Assembly (NCBI RefSeq): GCF_000002075.1
Contig: NW_004797316.1
Span: 556,509-620,508, forward strand
Direction: 5' to 3'
From: Aplysia californica
Lineage: Eukaryota; Mollusca; Gastropoda; Aplysiida; Aplysiidae
Length of the DNA stretch: 64,000 nucleotides
Positions 61,243 to 64,000 of the stretch are shown in pieces. Position numbers and translations under genes: made by a program. Position 1 is the first letter of the stretch. Each line of letters opens with the position of its first letter. The notes below the pieces were generated by a model. It made no database searches, was not told where the DNA came from, and saw only the letters and a list, made by a program, of their open reading frames with translations.

Positions 61243-64000
61243 CATCTCCCCTTTTAATATTGAAGAAAAAGAAAAACCTCAAAATGGATAAAAGATTATT
61301 GGTTTTGAGTCTCTGATGATAACCGAAGGGGAATGTTCTAACTTTAACCAAATTTACACACAGAGTTCAATTGCCTTTGAAGATTTGGGGCAATGTTGTT
61401 TGTTTGGGGATTTTTTTTTTTGCACTTGAGAACTAGGTGAAACATTTCAACAAAGTTCTTTGGCACTTCAGAATGACCACATTTCAAATTGTCTTTGTCA
61501 CACTCATAAAAACTGCATAGTGTCCAGATAACGAAACTAAGAAAATGAATGACCTCGAACAGGTAGATCTACACAGCTTTTGGGTAATCAGCAAAGAATA
61601 AAGAAAAAAAGTAAAATCAGTCACAGAAAAGATACGATTGGGTCGCAAGAACATCAGTCATGGTAACAAGAGGGTCTCCTGACCACTCGCCCACTTCGGG
61701 TAGTTGGCGGAGTAGGACTGGCTGTTGTGGCAACTGGCTGAGGTGATGGTGGTGTGACTTCAGGCCCCACCGGCTGGGCAGCTGGTGGCGAAAGTAAGGG
61801 AACTGATATCGGAGTAGGCTCTTGGGTGGTAACAGGTGAAGAAGGCATGGAAGGAGGGTTGACGTAGGGCTTCAGATGTTTGGGGTTCCGGCGGTAGGCC
61901 CTACCCCCAGACTGTATGATGCAAGACCTCGGTGCACACTGTTCCTTGACAATCGCAGGGCCATGCCACTCCTTGTCGTTCTCCAGCTTCTGCAGGACGA
62001 ACTGACCAGGGTTCAGCTCCAGGGGGTTCTGGGCACCATGACGTCTGTCGAAAGCTTGTTTGTGCTTAAGCTTCGACTTATCGTCTCTGGCTGCGATCTT
62101 GGCCCTATACTATAGACCTGCTGGTTCGGTTTTGAAGGTAGGGTTGAGAGGGTCGTCCTCAGGCGTCACCCAAGAGCAAGTGCAGCTGGGCTCGACCCCC
62201 TTCGGTGACACGGGTGTAGACCTGCAGATCAGGAGGGCGAGAAGTGGGTCATCCTGATTCAGGGCTTTCTTCGCCTCCTCGACTGCTCTCTCAGACTTGC
62301 TGTTGCTCTGGGCAAAATGGGGACTGCTGGTTTTGTGTTTAAACCCCCAGCCCTTAGCGAACTTGTGGAAACGGTCTGACACGAACTGGGGACCGTTGTC
62401 GGTCATCAGTAGTGCCAGAATGCCAAACCAAGCGAAAATGATTTTCAGTTTGTACACAAGTCTCTGAGGTGGTGTATGGCATGTAGGCCACCATCTACAA
62501 GTACCGTGAGAAGTAGTCCACGAGTACCAGGTAGTCGTGTCCCTTGTAGTCGCAGAGGTCAGCACCATATCTCGGAGCTGAGACCAGGCCACCAAATGGA
62601 AGATTTGGCCCGTTCTCGACACTTTGACACTCCGGGGTGACGGTCGTGGATCCTGCTGGGCATCTCTCCTCGCATTGCCTTGGGGATTACGACGTGATTG
62701 CCTCTGATTAGTAGTCCATGGACTTTGCTCAGTTCACTGGAGACTGCGTAGAGGTCGTGAGCTTCGGCCCTGACATTTTGGATGAATTTCGGCCAACCGC
62801 TCCTGGTGTACTATATCGCAGCACTGTTCGCTAGATCCTGTTGAGACTTGTTTCTGATTTCGTCAAATTTGCTATCCGTGGCATCCCATGCCATCTGGAT
62901 TATAGTGACATGAGCCTCGATTTCTTCGTTTCGTTTTAGTTGAGGTTTTACGGCGCTCGCAACTGCATAAGGTCATATGAGCGCTGATTTCTTCGCCAAA
63001 TTCTTCAGATTCGGTGCTCACTACAGGACTTTGGGTCAAGGAGTCTGGGACAGTCATGTTTTTCCCTTGGGCGTATTCTGCCTTTCCGCTGTAGCGCATC
63101 ATCCTAATCAGAATCTGTTAGCAGCGGACAGGTGCATCATTCAGTTCCTTAGAGTTGTTCAGGGGCACAATGGGCTTGTGGTCGGTGAGCAGTGGGAATG
63201 ACGGCAGCCCAATGAGGTAACAATCAAACTTTTCGCTCGCCCAGGTGGTCGCCAACAGTTCCTTTTCAATCTGAGTGTAGTTCTTCTCGGTCCAAGATAG
63301 ACTTCTGGAACAGTAGGCCACTGGCTGAAGATCACCCCTGTCCTGGAGAACTCCCCTCAGTCCGTTGCTGCTTGCATCGGCGCTTACACTGACAGGCTTC
63401 CTCATGTCGAAGAAGGCGAGTGTTGGAGCTGACGATAGCAACTTCTTGACTTCAGTGAAGGCAGATGACTGAGCTGGAGTCCGGGCCCACTTAGCATCGT
63501 GGTTCAAAAGATCGTTGAGCGGCTTCATGACTGTTGACAAATTTGGCACAAGCCTGCCCAAATAGTTCACCATGCCGAGCACTCGTTGCAAGTCTGTAAT
63601 GTTCTCTGGCTCTTGCATCTCAGTGATGGCGCTGACCTTGGATGGATCTGGCCTTACACCCTCCCCGCTGATGATGTGGCCCAGAAAATCGATTTCATCC
63701 TTGTCAAACTTGCACTTGGATTTGTTCAACTTGACCCTTTAGCCGCAGGAAGACTTTCTTCTTCAGCTCATCATGTTTCTCCTGACCATCAGTGTGCAGG
63801 AGAATGTCATCCATAAAGCACTCAACACCGTCAATGCCCGCTAGAATGTCTTGCATCGTGCGCTAAAATATCTTAGGCACAGGTGATTCCAAAGCAGAGA
63901 TGTCTGTAGAAGTCCCGGCGGAATAGGGTAATGAAAGTAGTCAGTTTCTTGGAGTCGTCGTCCAGTGCCAACTTCCAAAAAGAAGAGGTTGCATCAAGTT
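61243..64000 (-). mobile_element. Ty3/gypsy retrotransposon fossil, broken, runs off window
   Basis: A minus-strand Ty3/gypsy element. Parts in transcript order: reverse transcriptase (from the window edge to about 63730), RT end with RNase H (63118-63729; DFLGHIIS, YCSRSLSWTEKNY, LLTDHKPI), integrase core (about 62110-62870), integrase C-terminal tail (61654-61848; TRSGRVVRRPS). A purine tract at 61243-61255 probably precedes the 3' LTR, whose limits are obscured by the piggyBac-like element. The copy is broken in several places and is interrupted by a 57-bp SINE tail. It is old enough to have decayed but its domains are still easy to read. The 5' part lies beyond 64000. Confidence 0.85.
62929..62985 (-). 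repeat. Hairpin-tailed SINE-like retroposon, 57-bp 3' end, 10-bp target duplication
   Basis: GATTTCTTCG flanks it exactly (62919-62928 and 62986-62995) within the gypsy fossil. The insert is nothing but the 3' hairpin and tail of the family, showing that this end alone is what insertion retains. It is therefore younger than the gypsy copy. Confidence 0.9.

Overview
The window looks like a piece of an animal nuclear genome, most likely a mollusc and probably a marine gastropod. It is AT-rich, has genes split by long introns, carries many long microsatellites (CT, AC, GACA, AGATCT), tRNA-headed SINEs with a conserved central domain, and a dense layer of old transposons. The organism call is inference; the intron/exon structure and repeats are read directly.

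Three host genes are supported. (1) 977-2351 (+): the last two coding exons of the COMPASS subunit ASH2L, including the helix that binds DPY30. (2) 23329-36516 (-): a complete seven-exon gene for a protein of about 2030 residues, with an acidic N-terminus, a folded RRM-like core on four small exons, an acidic centre with several SUMO-interaction-like motifs, and an Arg/Ser-rich then Pro/Tyr/Gln-rich C-terminus. (3) 49736-59543 (+): six coding exons of a related gene that runs off the right side of what I can follow. The two unnamed genes are head to head, have matching splice phases and equivalent core exons, and look like an ancient divergent duplication. The second has an extra intron in the core and a run of SQ motifs near its start.

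Layout: 1-2900 ASH2L 3' end and SINE-like repeats; 4763-7433 a decayed Tc1/mariner element with nested insertions; 7434-11400 low-information sequence with CT arrays and a histone-type stem-loop; 11400-13031 a LINE on the minus strand; 14092-15653 a possible DNA transposon; 16400-23300 downstream flank of gene 2 with an inverted duplication split by a LINE fragment, and two MITEs; 23329-36589 gene 2; 36590-49724 the intergenic/leader region between the paired genes, holding SINEs, a tandem-repeat MITE, AGATCT arrays, and a 3.16 kb element whose ends carry 34-bp-period palindromes; 49725-59543 gene 3, with two inverted hAT-like MITEs in its first intron; 59588-61211 piggyBac-like inverted copies; 61654-64000 a broken Ty3/gypsy fossil (minus) running off the edge.

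The most interesting items are the diverged head-to-head gene pair, the palindrome-array transposon ends at 43559-46721, and a retroposon family with a conserved 3' hairpin found in at least six places, four of them with visible target duplications.
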